Below are positions 1 through 7,964 of a stretch of 64,000 nucleotides of DNA, piece after piece. The position numbers and the translations under genes are program-made. Every line of letters starts with the position of its first letter. Position 1 is the stretch's first letter. The notes beneath the pieces are model-generated. The model searched no databases. It saw nothing but the letters and a program-made list of their open reading frames with translations, and was not told the origin of the DNA. The stretch comes from Flavobacteriaceae bacterium (lineage in GTDB: Bacteria > Bacteroidota > Bacteroidia > Flavobacteriales > Flavobacteriaceae): the NCBI GenBank assembly GCA_021647885.1, contig JAKITV010000007.1:16758-80757 (forward strand), given 5' to 3'.

Positions 1-47
1 CATCTATCAACTTAAAAAATAAAAATCTTTAGATGAAAGTAATTATT

Positions 48-55
48 TATATTTG
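48..55 (+). promoter_or_regulatory. -7 promoter box for the Nif3-like gene
   Basis: TATATTTG matches the Bacteroidota housekeeping -7 consensus TAnnTTTG and ends 17 nt before the ATG at 73. The expected -33 TTTG-like box is weak (a TTTAG near 28), so the call rests on the -7 match and its position. Confidence 0.45.
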
Positions 56-72
56 AAGTAAAACATAAATTC

Positions 73-1167
73 ATGATTGTTCAAGACGTTATAAATCATC
101 TCGAAGAGTTATCTCCTTTGGCATACGCAGAAGACTTTGATAATGTAGGTCTTCTTGTCGGCAACAAAAACACACAACTTACTGGCATTCTAGTCACTTT
201 AGATACGCTGGAAGCGGTTGTAGATGAAGCCATAGAAAACAATTGTAATCTTATAGTTAGCTTTCATCCTATTATTTTTAAAGGCCTAAAAAAATTAACT
301 GGTAAAAGCTATGTCGAACGTGTGGTTATGAAAGCCATAAAACACGACATTGCCATATTTGCAATGCATACAGCTTTGGATAATGCTTTACAAGGTGTAA
401 ACGATATGATTTGTGAGAAAATTGGGCTCATAAATAAACAAATCTTAATTCCTCAAACTGGGACTATAAAAAAGCTCACTACTTATGCTCCAAAAGAAGA
501 AGCCGATAAGCTTCGAGAAGCATTATTTAATGCAGGAGCTGGAAATATTGGTAATTATAACGAATGTAGTTTTAATGCTGAAGGCATTGGGACTTATAAA
601 GGAAATATTAACTCAAACCCAAGCAAAGGGAAAAAAGGAACATTACATTTTGAACCCGAAATCCAAATTTCGGTAACCTATGCTAAACATTTAGAGTCAA
701 AAATAATAAAAACACTTTTTAAAGTACATTCTTATGATGAAGTTGCTTACGAAATAACCACTTTAGAAAATAAAAATCAGCATATCGGAATGGGAATGAT
801 AGGAGAACTGGAAAAGCCAATGGAAGAAGCTTCTTTTTTAAATCACTTAAAATCTAAAATGAATACCAAATGTGTTAGACACTCGGGTTTGATAGGTAAA
901 CCAATACAAAAAGTTGCAGTTCTTGGAGGTTCAGGAAGTTTTGCAATAAATGAAGCAAAAGTAGCTAAAGCTGATGCTTTTATTACTGCCGACCTTAAAT
1001 ATCACGACTTTTTTGCTGCCGAAAATAGCATCCTTTTAGCCGATATCGGACACTATGAAAGTGAACAATTCACAAAAAATATTTTAGTAGCATTTCTTAT
1101 AAAAAAAATGCCTAATTTTGCAGTCGTTTTATCAAAGACAAATACCAATCCAGTAAAGTATTTATAA
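73..1167 (+). CDS. Nif3-like dinuclear metal centre protein
   Basis: A 364-residue member of the Nif3/YbgI family, toroidal hexamers carrying a two-metal site whose cellular role is still poorly defined; some members are annotated GTP cyclohydrolase I type 2. Metal-ligand motifs are visible: SFHPIIF near residue 63, AMHTALDN near 98, and the C-terminal DIGHYESEQF near 325. The long form with about 120 extra central residues matches the two-lobed version with an inserted PII-like domain seen in Bacteroidota and Firmicutes. Two bases separate it from the next gene, so the two are co-transcribed, an arrangement common in flavobacteria. The family call is firm; the function is not. Confidence 0.9.
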   Translation: MIVQDVINHLEELSPLAYAEDFDNVGLLVGNKNTQLTGILVTLDTLEAVVDEAIENNCNLIVSFHPIIFKGLKKLTGKSYVERVVMKAIKHDIAIFAMHTALDNALQGVNDMICEKIGLINKQILIPQTGTIKKLTTYAPKEEADKLREALFNAGAGNIGNYNECSFNAEGIGTYKGNINSNPSKGKKGTLHFEPEIQISVTYAKHLESKIIKTLFKVHSYDEVAYEITTLENKNQHIGMGMIGELEKPMEEASFLNHLKSKMNTKCVRHSGLIGKPIQKVAVLGGSGSFAINEAKVAKADAFITADLKYHDFFAAENSILLADIGHYESEQFTKNILVAFLIKKMPNFAVVLSKTNTNPVKYL

Positions 1168-1169
1168 AC

Positions 1170-1949
1170 ATGGCTAAAAAGAAAGAAGTTAGTGTAGAAG
1201 AAAGATTAAGAGCACTATATGATTTACAATTAATAGATTCTCGTATTGACGAAATTAGAAGTGTAAGAGGAGAACTTCCATTAGAAGTACGTGATCTAGA
1301 AGATGAAGTTGAAGGTTTAAAAACTAGACTTCAAAAATTAGACGAGAGTCTTGCTAATATAGAAGAGCAAATTAAAGCAAAAAAGAACCTTATGGAAGAG
1401 GCTAAAGCTTTAATTAAAAAATATAATGAACAACAAAAAAACGTTAGAAACAACCGAGAATTTAATTCTTTAACTAAAGAGGTTGAATTTCAAGAGTTAG
1501 AAATTCAGCTTGCAGAAAAGCACATTAAAGAATTTTTTGTTCAAATTGAACAAAAAAATGAGGTAATCAATACCACTAAAGAACGTTTAAAAGAACGAAG
1601 TAATCATTTAAAGCACAAAAAAGCAGAATTGGATACTATTCTTGCTGAAACTGAAAAAGAAGAAGAAACTTTAAATAAAAAATCTGAAAAGTATAAGCAC
1701 TTAATTGAAGAACGTTTAGTAACTGCTTATCATAGAATTCGTAAGAATGTTAAAAACGGATTAGCAGTTGTGCCGATTGAAAGAGGAGCTGCAGGTGGTT
1801 CTTATTTTACTATTCCACCACAAGTAATTGTGGAAATTGCTTCTCGTAAAAAAATAATTACAGATGAGCATAGTGGACGGATTTTAGTTGACGAAGTTCT
1901 TGCTACCGAACAAAAAGCAAAGATGCAAAAACTATTTGCTAAATTATAA
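1170..1949 (+). CDS. coiled-coil zinc-ribbon-family protein (CT398-like), ribbon cysteines lost
   Basis: A 259-residue protein. Residues about 10-180 are a long, highly charged coiled coil; the last 60 residues match the C-terminal ribbon of the C4-type zinc-ribbon family (CT398-like). In cysteine-bearing relatives this ribbon has two CxxC knuckles. Here they read RGAAGGSYF and TDEHSGRIL with no cysteine, so zinc cannot be held in the usual way, while the intervening IPPQVIVEIASRKK helix is kept. It follows the Nif3-like gene by 2 bp and ends at a strong terminator. The molecular role is unknown; the family has been linked to membrane or secretion scaffolding only loosely. Confidence 0.8.
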   Translation: MAKKKEVSVEERLRALYDLQLIDSRIDEIRSVRGELPLEVRDLEDEVEGLKTRLQKLDESLANIEEQIKAKKNLMEEAKALIKKYNEQQKNVRNNREFNSLTKEVEFQELEIQLAEKHIKEFFVQIEQKNEVINTTKERLKERSNHLKHKKAELDTILAETEKEEETLNKKSEKYKHLIEERLVTAYHRIRKNVKNGLAVVPIERGAAGGSYFTIPPQVIVEIASRKKIITDEHSGRILVDEVLATEQKAKMQKLFAKL

Positions 1950-1974
1950 TTCAGAATAACATCGTACAAATCTA

Positions 1975-2008
1975 AACCTCTATTAAGAAATGATAGAGGT
2001 TTTTTTTG
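1975..2008 (+). terminator. Rho-independent terminator of the Nif3-like operon
   Basis: A 9-bp perfect stem, AACCTCTAT paired with ATAGAGGTT, around a 9-nt loop, followed by a run of Ts, 25 bp after the stop of the zinc-ribbon-family gene. Confidence 0.85.
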
Positions 2009-2109
2009 TTATAACAATAAAGTAATATTACGATAATAGATAATAAACATATTTGATTTAAGTTTCACACAAAAATATCGACTACTTAAAAACAATAAAT
2101 CATAGACAC

Positions 2110-2766
2110 ATGAAATCGTTAGTATTATCATTATCATTCATTCTTTTATTTAGCTGCCAAAACCATGCAAAAGAAAACAAAAAACAGGACGCAATACTAA
2201 AATTAAAACCCATTGAAGTTCCTTTACAAAACGGAAAAGCCAGAGCTTATTTTGCAAGCGGCTGTTTTTGGTGTGTAGAAGCTGTTTACGAAAGCGTTAA
2301 AGGCGTAGAAGAAGTTATTAATGGCTACTCTGGAGGTCATACTTTAAACCCAACATACGAAACAAGCAATACAGAAAAAACAGGTCATGCCGAAGCTGTA
2401 GAAGTTATTTATGACCCAAACATTGTAGATTTTTCAACTTTAGTTGATGTCTATTTTGGTTCACAAAATCCCACTCAATTTAATGGTCAAGGACCAGATA
2501 GAGGCTCACAATATCGCTCCATTATTTTTTATCAAAACGATACGCAAAAACAAATTATTTTAAAGAAAAAAGAAGCACTCGCAAAAAAACTAAATGCTAA
2601 AATCGCAGCCGAAGTTTATCCATTTCAAAAATTTTGGATTGCTGAAGATTACCACCAAAATTACGAAAGGCTACATCCTGAAAACAGATATATTCAAAAT
2701 GTATCTATTCCAAGATTAAATCGCTTTAAAAGTAAATTTCCTCACTTAATAAAAAGTAACCATTAG
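2110..2766 (+). CDS. msrA: peptide-methionine (S)-S-oxide reductase, lipoprotein form
   Basis: Reduces methionine-S-sulfoxide in proteins. The catalytic motif GCFWC is at residues 52-56, followed by the usual EAVYESVKGV helix; GYSGG, GHAEAVEV and the C-terminal QKFWIAEDYHQNY complete the MsrA fold. An N-terminal hydrophobic stretch ends in LFSC at residue 16, a lipobox, so the enzyme is probably a periplasmic or outer-membrane lipoprotein repairing envelope proteins. No MsrB is adjacent. It stands alone between the upstream terminator and a palindromic repeat that probably ends its transcript. Confidence 0.93.
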   Translation: MKSLVLSLSFILLFSCQNHAKENKKQDAILKLKPIEVPLQNGKARAYFASGCFWCVEAVYESVKGVEEVINGYSGGHTLNPTYETSNTEKTGHAEAVEVIYDPNIVDFSTLVDVYFGSQNPTQFNGQGPDRGSQYRSIIFYQNDTQKQIILKKKEALAKKLNAKIAAEVYPFQKFWIAEDYHQNYERLHPENRYIQNVSIPRLNRFKSKFPHLIKSNH

Positions 2767-2776
2767 TATAGAAACT

Positions 2777-2810
2777 AGACCTCACAGGTTTTTAAAACCT
2801 GTGAGGTCTT
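2777..2810. repeat. palindromic repeat, family P4 (AGACCTCACAGG type)
   Basis: Near-perfect palindrome with half-site AGACCTCACAGGTTTT and its complement. The same element recurs at 11311-11343 and, slightly degenerate, at 58764-58796; shorter relatives lie at 7425-7451 and 62761-62787. Here it lies between a plus-strand gene and the 3' end of a minus-strand pseudogene, where it can act as a bidirectional terminator. Confidence 0.9.
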
Positions 2811-2824
2811 ATAATAAAAAGACA

Positions 2825-3587
2825 TTAAATCTTGCTCGCTTTAAGAGTGAAAATTAAAGGATATAATTTATCTTTAGTTACATAATAACCCGTTTCAGTT
2901 TTTACTAAATCCGGTAAAACGTTATATGGACTTTCGTCAAATTCATTTAAGTATTCAATATGCAATCCAGCTTCTGTTAATGCAGATATAACGTCACCCA
3001 AACCATGATTCCAACAATATTCTCTGCTTATCATTTTTGATGATTCATCAGCATAAGTACCTTGATACTCTTCATAAATCTCATTTTCTTGCATATAACC
3101 ATATTTCATAATTGGCTTACCACTTAAATAATCAAACATCCAAACAATTGGGTGAAATTCAGCTATAAAAAAAGTGCCTCCTTTTTTTAAACGCTGAGCA
3201 ATCATTCTTCCCCAAGGCTTTAAATCTGGCAACCAACCAATCACACCATAACTGGTAAAAACAATATCAAAAGTATCTTTAATTATTCTTGTAATATCCA
3301 AAACATTACAACAAAAAAACTCAGCATCTAATGATAGTTCTTCATTTAACTGCTTCGCTAATTTTATACCTTCATCACTTAAATCTACTCCAACTCAATG
3401 TATCTTGCCCAAAATGACACTGTAAATGCAATAACGATTTTTGGTTCACATTTAATTCGTAAGCCATTAATGATGATTTACCTTGTTTAAAAGCATCCAA
3501 ATATTACATCTCACTCTTGGCATGTACTTTTACTTTCTCATTCCACGTAGCTTTATTAGTTTTAAAAAACTTTTCGTTTTTAGACAT
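2825..3587 (-). pseudogene. class I SAM-dependent methyltransferase, inactivated
   Basis: Read on the minus strand from an ATG at 3587, the sequence starts MSKNEKFFKTNKATWNEKV and continues through LHLQCHFGQDTLSW, the SAM-binding motif I of a known flavobacterial methyltransferase type. An in-frame TAA interrupts it at 3504-3506. Near 3392-3396 the frame shifts and about six residues of the usual link between LSW and GVDLSDEG are missing, creating a TGA. The remaining open part (2825-3301) carries FDIVFTSYGVIGWL and the C-terminal half. With one nonsense codon plus one deletion/frameshift, this is a decaying gene. The ORF track shows only the C-terminal piece with an artefactual TTG start. 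Confidence 0.85.
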
Positions 3588-3635
3588 ATTAATTAGTTTC
3601 AACTTCTAATATAAAACTTTTTCTCAATGTTCCTT

Positions 3636-3643
3636 ATATTTGG
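3636..3643 (+). promoter_or_regulatory. -7 promoter box for the DUF6503-type lipoprotein
   Basis: TATATTTG fits TAnnTTTG and ends 15 nt before the ATG at 3659. No clear -33 box was seen. Confidence 0.45.
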
Positions 3644-3658
3644 TAAAAATCACACCTT

Positions 3659-4327
3659 ATGAAGCACTTGATGTATATTCTTATTATTACTCTTTCCGTT
3701 TTATCTTGCAAACAAGAGATAAAGATTGGGGCAAAAGAAAAACCATTAACAATTGCACAAAAAATTGCTAATGCAAATGGTTATGAGCATTGGAATAAAG
3801 TTTCTAAAATAGATTTTACTTTTAATGTAGATAGAGATTCAAGCCATTTTGAACGCTCTTGGCAATGGGAACCAAAAACTAATGACGTTACTTTAATAAC
3901 TAAAAATAACACAATTTCTTATAACAGATCACAAATTGATAGTACAAATATAAAAGTAGATCAAGGTTTTATTAATGATAAATTTTGGCTGCTAATTCCA
4001 TTTCAATTGGTTTGGGATGAAGGTATTACAATTTCTAAACCAGTAGTAACTAAAGCACCAATAAGTAAAAAACAACTCAATAAAATTACGCTTACCTACT
4101 CAAGTAAAGGTGGCTACACACCTGGTGATGCTTACGATTTATTTTATGATGATAGTTATATAATTAGAGAATGGGTTTACAGAAAAGGCAATTCAGACGA
4201 ACCATCGCTAATCAACTCTTTTGAAAATTATCAAGATTTTAATGGTTTAAAAATAGCTTTAGAACACAAAAAACTAGAAGGCAATTGGAATCTAAATTTT
4301 ACTAACATAAAAGTAACCCTAGAATAA
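3659..4327 (+). CDS. predicted lipoprotein, DUF6503-like
   Basis: A 222-residue protein with a lipoprotein signal (MKHLMYILIITLSVLSC, lipobox LSC at residue 17). The mature part has IANANGYEHWNKVSKIDFTFNVD and ends with repeated beta strands (LINSFENYQDFNGLKIALEHK), typical of the flavobacterial DUF6503 group, which resembles outer-membrane lipoprotein-sorting folds. It probably sits in the periplasm or outer membrane. Its own promoter box lies upstream and the kynureninase promoter starts just after its stop, so it seems to be a single-gene unit. Function unknown. Confidence 0.7.
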   Translation: MKHLMYILIITLSVLSCKQEIKIGAKEKPLTIAQKIANANGYEHWNKVSKIDFTFNVDRDSSHFERSWQWEPKTNDVTLITKNNTISYNRSQIDSTNIKVDQGFINDKFWLLIPFQLVWDEGITISKPVVTKAPISKKQLNKITLTYSSKGGYTPGDAYDLFYDDSYIIREWVYRKGNSDEPSLINSFENYQDFNGLKIALEHKKLEGNWNLNFTNIKVTLE

Positions 4328-4349
4328 ATCGTTTTAGTGTAAAAATCCC

Positions 4350-4357
4350 TATTTTTG
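4350..4357 (+). promoter_or_regulatory. -7 promoter box for kynureninase
   Basis: TATTTTTG fits TAnnTTTG and lies 25 nt upstream of the TTG start of kynU. A GTTTTAG about 18 nt upstream may be a weak -33 element. Confidence 0.45.
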
Positions 4358-4382
4358 AGTACAACCAAAATATCTTAAAAAA

Positions 4383-5654
4383 TTGTCCAAATATCAACTT
4401 GGTCTTGATTTCGCAAAACAGCAAGACTATTTAGACGAATTATCTGATTATAGGAATAAATTCCATATCCCAAAAGACAAAAACGGAAATGAATTAATCT
4501 ATCTTACAGGAAATTCACTTGGTTTACAACCAATATCTACAAAATCATACATTAATCAAGAACTTGAAGACTGGGCAAATCTTGGTGTAGAAGGACATGC
4601 TCATGCTAAAAATCCTTGGCTGTCTTATCACGAATTTTTAACCGATAGTATGGCTAAATTAGTAGGAGCAAAACCCATTGAAGTTGTTGTAATGAATACA
4701 CTTACTGCGAACCTTCATTTTATGATGGTCTCTTTTTATCAGCCAACTCAATCGCGTTATAAAATACTAATTGAAAGTGATGCCTTTCCATCAGATAAAT
4801 ATGCAGTAGAATCTCAATTACGTCATCATGGTTTCGATGATAAAGAAGGATTAATACTTTGGAAACCAAGAAAGAATGAAGAGTTATTACATTATGAAGA
4901 TTTAGAAGCTATTTTAGAATCTCAAGGCGATGAGATTGCTTTAATAATGATTGGAGGAGTTAACTATTATACAGGACAATATTTTGATTTAAAACGTATT
5001 ACAGATTTAGGCCATAAGTTTGATTGTTTTGTAGGTTTCGATTGTGCTCATGGAGCTGGAAATGTAGTATTAAATCTACATGATTCAGGAGCAGATTTTG
5101 CCGTTTGGTGCACCTATAAATATCTAAATTCTGGACCAGGAAGTCTCGCAGGTTGTTTTGTTCATGAACGTCATGCTCATAATAAAAATTTAAACCGATT
5201 TACAGGTTGGTGGAGCCATAACAAGCAAACACGCTTTAATATGAGACATGAATTTGATGTGCTTCCAGGAGCCGAAGGTTGGCAATTAAGCAATCCTCCT
5301 ATTCTATCTATGGCTGCCATTAAAGCTTCATTAGATTTGTTTAATGAAGTTGGAATTAAAAGGCTCACTAAAAAGTCCAGAAAATTAACTGGCTATTTTG
5401 AGTTTTTAATCAACAAATTAAATAATAAAGACATAAAAATCATTACGCCAACAAATCCTGAAGAACGTGGTTGTCAATTGTCAATTCAAGTAAAAAATGC
5501 AGATAAAAACCTACATGATAAATTGACTAAATCAGGAGTATTAAGCGACTGGAGAGAACCAGACGTGATTCGCTGTGCTCCTGTACCACTTTATAATACT
5601 TTTGAAGATGTATATTTTATAGTTGAAAAATTGAAGAATATTTTGAGTAAATAA
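4383..5654 (+). CDS. kynU: kynureninase
   Basis: PLP enzyme that hydrolyses kynurenine or 3-hydroxykynurenine to anthranilate or 3-hydroxyanthranilate plus alanine. At 423 residues it has the usual length. TGNSLGLQP near residue 40, FVGFDCAHGAGN near 218, and the PLP-lysine motif CTYKYLNSGPG near 242 are diagnostic, followed by GWWSHN and the C-terminal DWREPDVIRCAPVPLYN. The start is TTG (reading MSKYQLGLDF), chosen because no ATG in frame lies closer and a promoter box sits 25 nt upstream. It opens the kynurenine catabolic cluster, separated from the next gene by 345 bp of repeat-rich DNA. Confidence 0.95.
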   Translation: MSKYQLGLDFAKQQDYLDELSDYRNKFHIPKDKNGNELIYLTGNSLGLQPISTKSYINQELEDWANLGVEGHAHAKNPWLSYHEFLTDSMAKLVGAKPIEVVVMNTLTANLHFMMVSFYQPTQSRYKILIESDAFPSDKYAVESQLRHHGFDDKEGLILWKPRKNEELLHYEDLEAILESQGDEIALIMIGGVNYYTGQYFDLKRITDLGHKFDCFVGFDCAHGAGNVVLNLHDSGADFAVWCTYKYLNSGPGSLAGCFVHERHAHNKNLNRFTGWWSHNKQTRFNMRHEFDVLPGAEGWQLSNPPILSMAAIKASLDLFNEVGIKRLTKKSRKLTGYFEFLINKLNNKDIKIITPTNPEERGCQLSIQVKNADKNLHDKLTKSGVLSDWREPDVIRCAPVPLYNTFEDVYFIVEKLKNILSK

Positions 5655-5999
5655 AGTACCATTCTGAACGAAGTGAAGAATCTCATAAAAAATATTTCGA
5701 CAAGTTCAGTATGACAAAACATATAAAACAAAATCAATGCAGAGCATTGAAAAACGACCTCTTAAAAATTGTCGTAAAATTTAAATTGAAGAATTCGTTA
5801 AAAAGCTTCCGCTTGCTCGAATTCAGCTTTAGCTGAAAAGGTCGGAAGATTTAGGATTCAAAAGAAAAATTTAGACAACTTTTTAAACAGTTTAGATTTT
5901 TTGGTTATTTTTCATCAATGGAAAAAGAATATAAGAATAGATCAAGTTAAAATTAATGAGATTCCTTCCCGATAGCTATCGGGATTAATAGGAAAAAAT
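5655..5999. other. 345-bp gene-free, repeat-rich spacer
   Basis: No credible gene. It begins with a degenerate inverted repeat (CATTCTGAAC and GTTCAGTATG around 44 nt, 5660-5713), contains a nested stem-loop at 5806-5848 (CTTCCG/CGGAAG outside, TTCAGC/GCTGAA inside), and ends with a P1 palindrome directly upstream of the monooxygenase start. The stretch between these elements is AT-rich with stops in all frames. I recognise it as flavobacterial interspersed-repeat debris by style only. Confidence 0.6.
5968..5983. repeat. palindrome P1 (CCCGATAGCTATCGGG) abutting the kmo start
   Basis: Perfect 16-bp palindrome whose right end is 16 nt before the ATG at 6000, with the linker ATTAATAGGAAAAAAT. 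The same palindrome with the same 16-nt spacing and a very similar linker precedes the gene at 55151. Related copies are at 7543-7560 (inside a gene), 13901-13916 and 15903-15918. Confidence 0.9.
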
Positions 6000-7412
6000 A
6001 TGAAAAACAAACAAAACATCCTCATAATTGGCGCAGGACTTTGCGGTTCGTTATTGGCGTTACGATTAGGCCAACGAGGTTACAATGTTAATGTATTTGA
6101 AAAACGTCCAGATCTTCGAAAAGTTAACATAAGTGCAGGCAAATCAATCAATCTCGCTTTTTCAGATCGTGGAATTAAAGCCATGAAATTAGTCGGAATC
6201 CAAGATAAGGTTAAACCCCTTTGTATTCCCATGAATGGTCGTATGTTACACGATAAAGAAGGTAACACAAAGCTCTCAAATTATAGTGGTCGAAATCATG
6301 AATACATCAATTCAATTTCAAGAGGACAACTTACCGCTTTATTAATGGATGAAGCCGAAGCCTTAGATAATGTAACAATCCTTTTCAACAAAAAATGTAC
6401 ATCTGTAGATTTCGAAAAAACCACAGTAAGCTTTTATGATTATGAAACCAAGACTAGATTTATTGAAGATGCCGATGTTATAATTGGTACAGATGGAGCA
6501 GGTTCTGTTTTACGCCAAAACTATTATTTAAGCAAAAAGTTCTTGTTCAGCTTTTCACAAAATTATCTCACACATGGCTATAAAGAATTAAGTATCCTTC
6601 CTACAGAAACAGGAGGCTTTAAAACTTATAAAAATGCATTACATATTTGGCCAAGAGGTAATTTTATGCTTATTGCCTTGCCTAATTTAGATGGTAGTTT
6701 TACGGTAACGTTGTTTTTAAGTCATGATGAAGGCGAATACAATTTCAATAATCTAACAACTCCCGAAATCGTTATAGAATTCTTCCAAAAAGAATTTCCA
6801 GATGCATTAGAATTAATGCCAAATTTGATAGATGATTTTTTTGAAAACCCAACATCAGCATTAGGAACCGTTAAATGTTCGCCTTGGCATTACAAAGGAA
6901 ACACGTTGTTAATGGGAGATGCAGCACATGCTGTCGTGCCTTTTTACGGACAAGGAATGAATGCTTCTTTTGAAGATGTAGTAGAACTAGACCAAATATT
7001 AGATAAATATGAAGGCGATTGGGAAACTGTTTTTAAAGCCTACGAAAAAACACGTAAAAAAGATACAGATGCGATTGCAGATTTAGCGATTGATAACTTC
7101 TATGAAATGCGAGATCATGTAGCAAATCCTATATTCCAAGAAAAGCGTAAATTGGAAATGGATTTAGAACAGCATTTTCCAGATGAATATTCATCAAAAT
7201 ATTCGTTGGTAACTTTCAATGAAGACATTGGTTATAATGAAGCTATGACGAGAGGAAGAGCACAAGACAAAGCCATTTTAAATCTAATTGCTGATAAGGA
7301 CATCTCGACTGCGTTCGATGTGACAAAAGATGAGTTAAGAACAATTTTAGAAAAAGTAAAACAAGAAACTGAAGCAATTCTTGAAGATGATAGAATTGCT
7401 GGATTGAAATAA
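6000..7412 (+). CDS. kmo: kynurenine 3-monooxygenase
   Basis: FAD-dependent aromatic hydroxylase that turns kynurenine into 3-hydroxykynurenine with NADPH and O2. 470 residues, normal for the family. The Rossmann motif GAGLCGSLLALRL is at residues 10-22, SINLAFSDRG near 49, the DG motif GTDGAGSVLR near 163, and the FAD-ribityl motif GDAAHAVVPFYGQGMN near 307-322. The C-terminal region has two amphipathic helices but no clear membrane anchor. The start is set by the P1 palindrome plus GGAA block upstream. It feeds kynureninase in the 3-hydroxyanthranilate route. Confidence 0.95.
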   Translation: MKNKQNILIIGAGLCGSLLALRLGQRGYNVNVFEKRPDLRKVNISAGKSINLAFSDRGIKAMKLVGIQDKVKPLCIPMNGRMLHDKEGNTKLSNYSGRNHEYINSISRGQLTALLMDEAEALDNVTILFNKKCTSVDFEKTTVSFYDYETKTRFIEDADVIIGTDGAGSVLRQNYYLSKKFLFSFSQNYLTHGYKELSILPTETGGFKTYKNALHIWPRGNFMLIALPNLDGSFTVTLFLSHDEGEYNFNNLTTPEIVIEFFQKEFPDALELMPNLIDDFFENPTSALGTVKCSPWHYKGNTLLMGDAAHAVVPFYGQGMNASFEDVVELDQILDKYEGDWETVFKAYEKTRKKDTDAIADLAIDNFYEMRDHVANPIFQEKRKLEMDLEQHFPDEYSSKYSLVTFNEDIGYNEAMTRGRAQDKAILNLIADKDISTAFDVTKDELRTILEKVKQETEAILEDDRIAGLK

Positions 7413-7424
7413 TATTTAGTCTAT

Positions 7425-7456
7425 CCTGCAAGGTTTCAAAAACCTTGTAGGTTTTT
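7425..7456 (+). terminator. terminator-like P4-related palindrome after kmo
   Basis: CCTGCAAGGTTT pairs with AAACCTTGTAGG (one G-T mismatch) and is followed by TTTTT, 13 bp after the kmo stop. It belongs to the shorter P4-like palindromes and could trim the transcript before the deaminase gene. Confidence 0.6.
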
Positions 7457-7490
7457 AACAAAGAAAAATAAAAACTAACATTAATAAGAT

Positions 7491-7507
7491 TTCCACTTTC
7501 GTGGGAA
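7491..7507. repeat. palindrome P2 (TTCCACTTTCGTGGGAA) abutting a start codon
   Basis: 17-bp palindrome with context TTAATAAGAT on its left, ending 6 nt before the ATG at 7514. Sister copies lie directly upstream of obgE (43939-43955), purK (45298-45314) and the enoyl-CoA hydratase gene (62712-62729), and one is inside the E1 coding sequence (58210-58227). Confidence 0.9.
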
Positions 7508-7513
7508 ATAATT

Positions 7514-7963
7514 ATGAGTAACAAAAAAAATGAGATTCCTGCTCCCGATAATTATCGGGACGCAGGAAGTAAAGTAACACCAAGAGGAGCATACCCACAC
7601 ACCAAACGTGTAGGTGATTTTATTTTTGTATCAGGAACCAGCTCACGTCGTGCAGACAATAGTTTTGCAGGTGTTGAATTAGTTGACGAAATGGGGACAA
7701 AACGTTTAGATATTGCAACCCAAACAAGAGCAGTTTTAGACAATATTGCTGCAAATCTTGAAAAAGAAGGTGCTTCCTTAAGCGATGTGGTTGATGTCAC
7801 CACTTTTTTAGTAAATATGAACGATTTTGCAGGATATAATAAAGCCTATGCCGAATATTTTAATGCCGAAACAGGACCAGCAAGAACCACTGTTGCAGTA
7901 CACCAATTACCGCATCCTGATTTGGTGGTGGAAATTAAAGTGATGGCTTATAAAAAATTGTAA
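7514..7963 (+). CDS. RidA-family 2-aminomuconate deaminase
   Basis: A 149-residue YjgF/RidA-fold protein. [27 protein letters not shown] and [28 protein letters not shown] are close to the 2-aminomuconate deaminases of aerobic tryptophan and nitrobenzoate catabolism, which convert 2-aminomuconate to 4-oxalocrotonate with loss of ammonia. The neighbouring ACMS decarboxylase and aminomuconate-semialdehyde dehydrogenase support that role over general imine hydrolysis. Residues 8-18 ([10 protein letters not shown]) are encoded by a nested palindromic repeat identical in its core to dispersed P1 elements, so part of the N-terminus is repeat-derived. A P2 palindrome sits just upstream of the start. 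Confidence 0.88.
   Translation: MSNKKNEIPAPDNYRDAGSKVTPRGAYPHTKRVGDFIFVSGTSSRRADNSFAGVELVDEMGTKRLDIATQTRAVLDNIAANLEKEGASLSDVVDVTTFLVNMNDFAGYNKAYAEYFNAETGPARTTVAVHQLPHPDLVVEIKVMAYKKL
7536..7568. repeat. nested palindrome inside the aminomuconate deaminase gene
   Basis: An inner perfect 18-bp palindrome, TCCCGATAATTATCGGGA (P1 type), is enclosed by outer arms TTCCTGC and GCAGGAA (P3 type) with a single bulged base. The 33 bp are translated in frame as part of the deaminase N-terminus without breaking the reading frame. Confidence 0.88.
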
Positions 7964-7964
7964 T

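Noticed and set aside
7243-7524. 93-aa minus-strand ORF over the kmo 3' end
   Set aside because: Antisense shadow of kmo and the downstream repeat; no family features.
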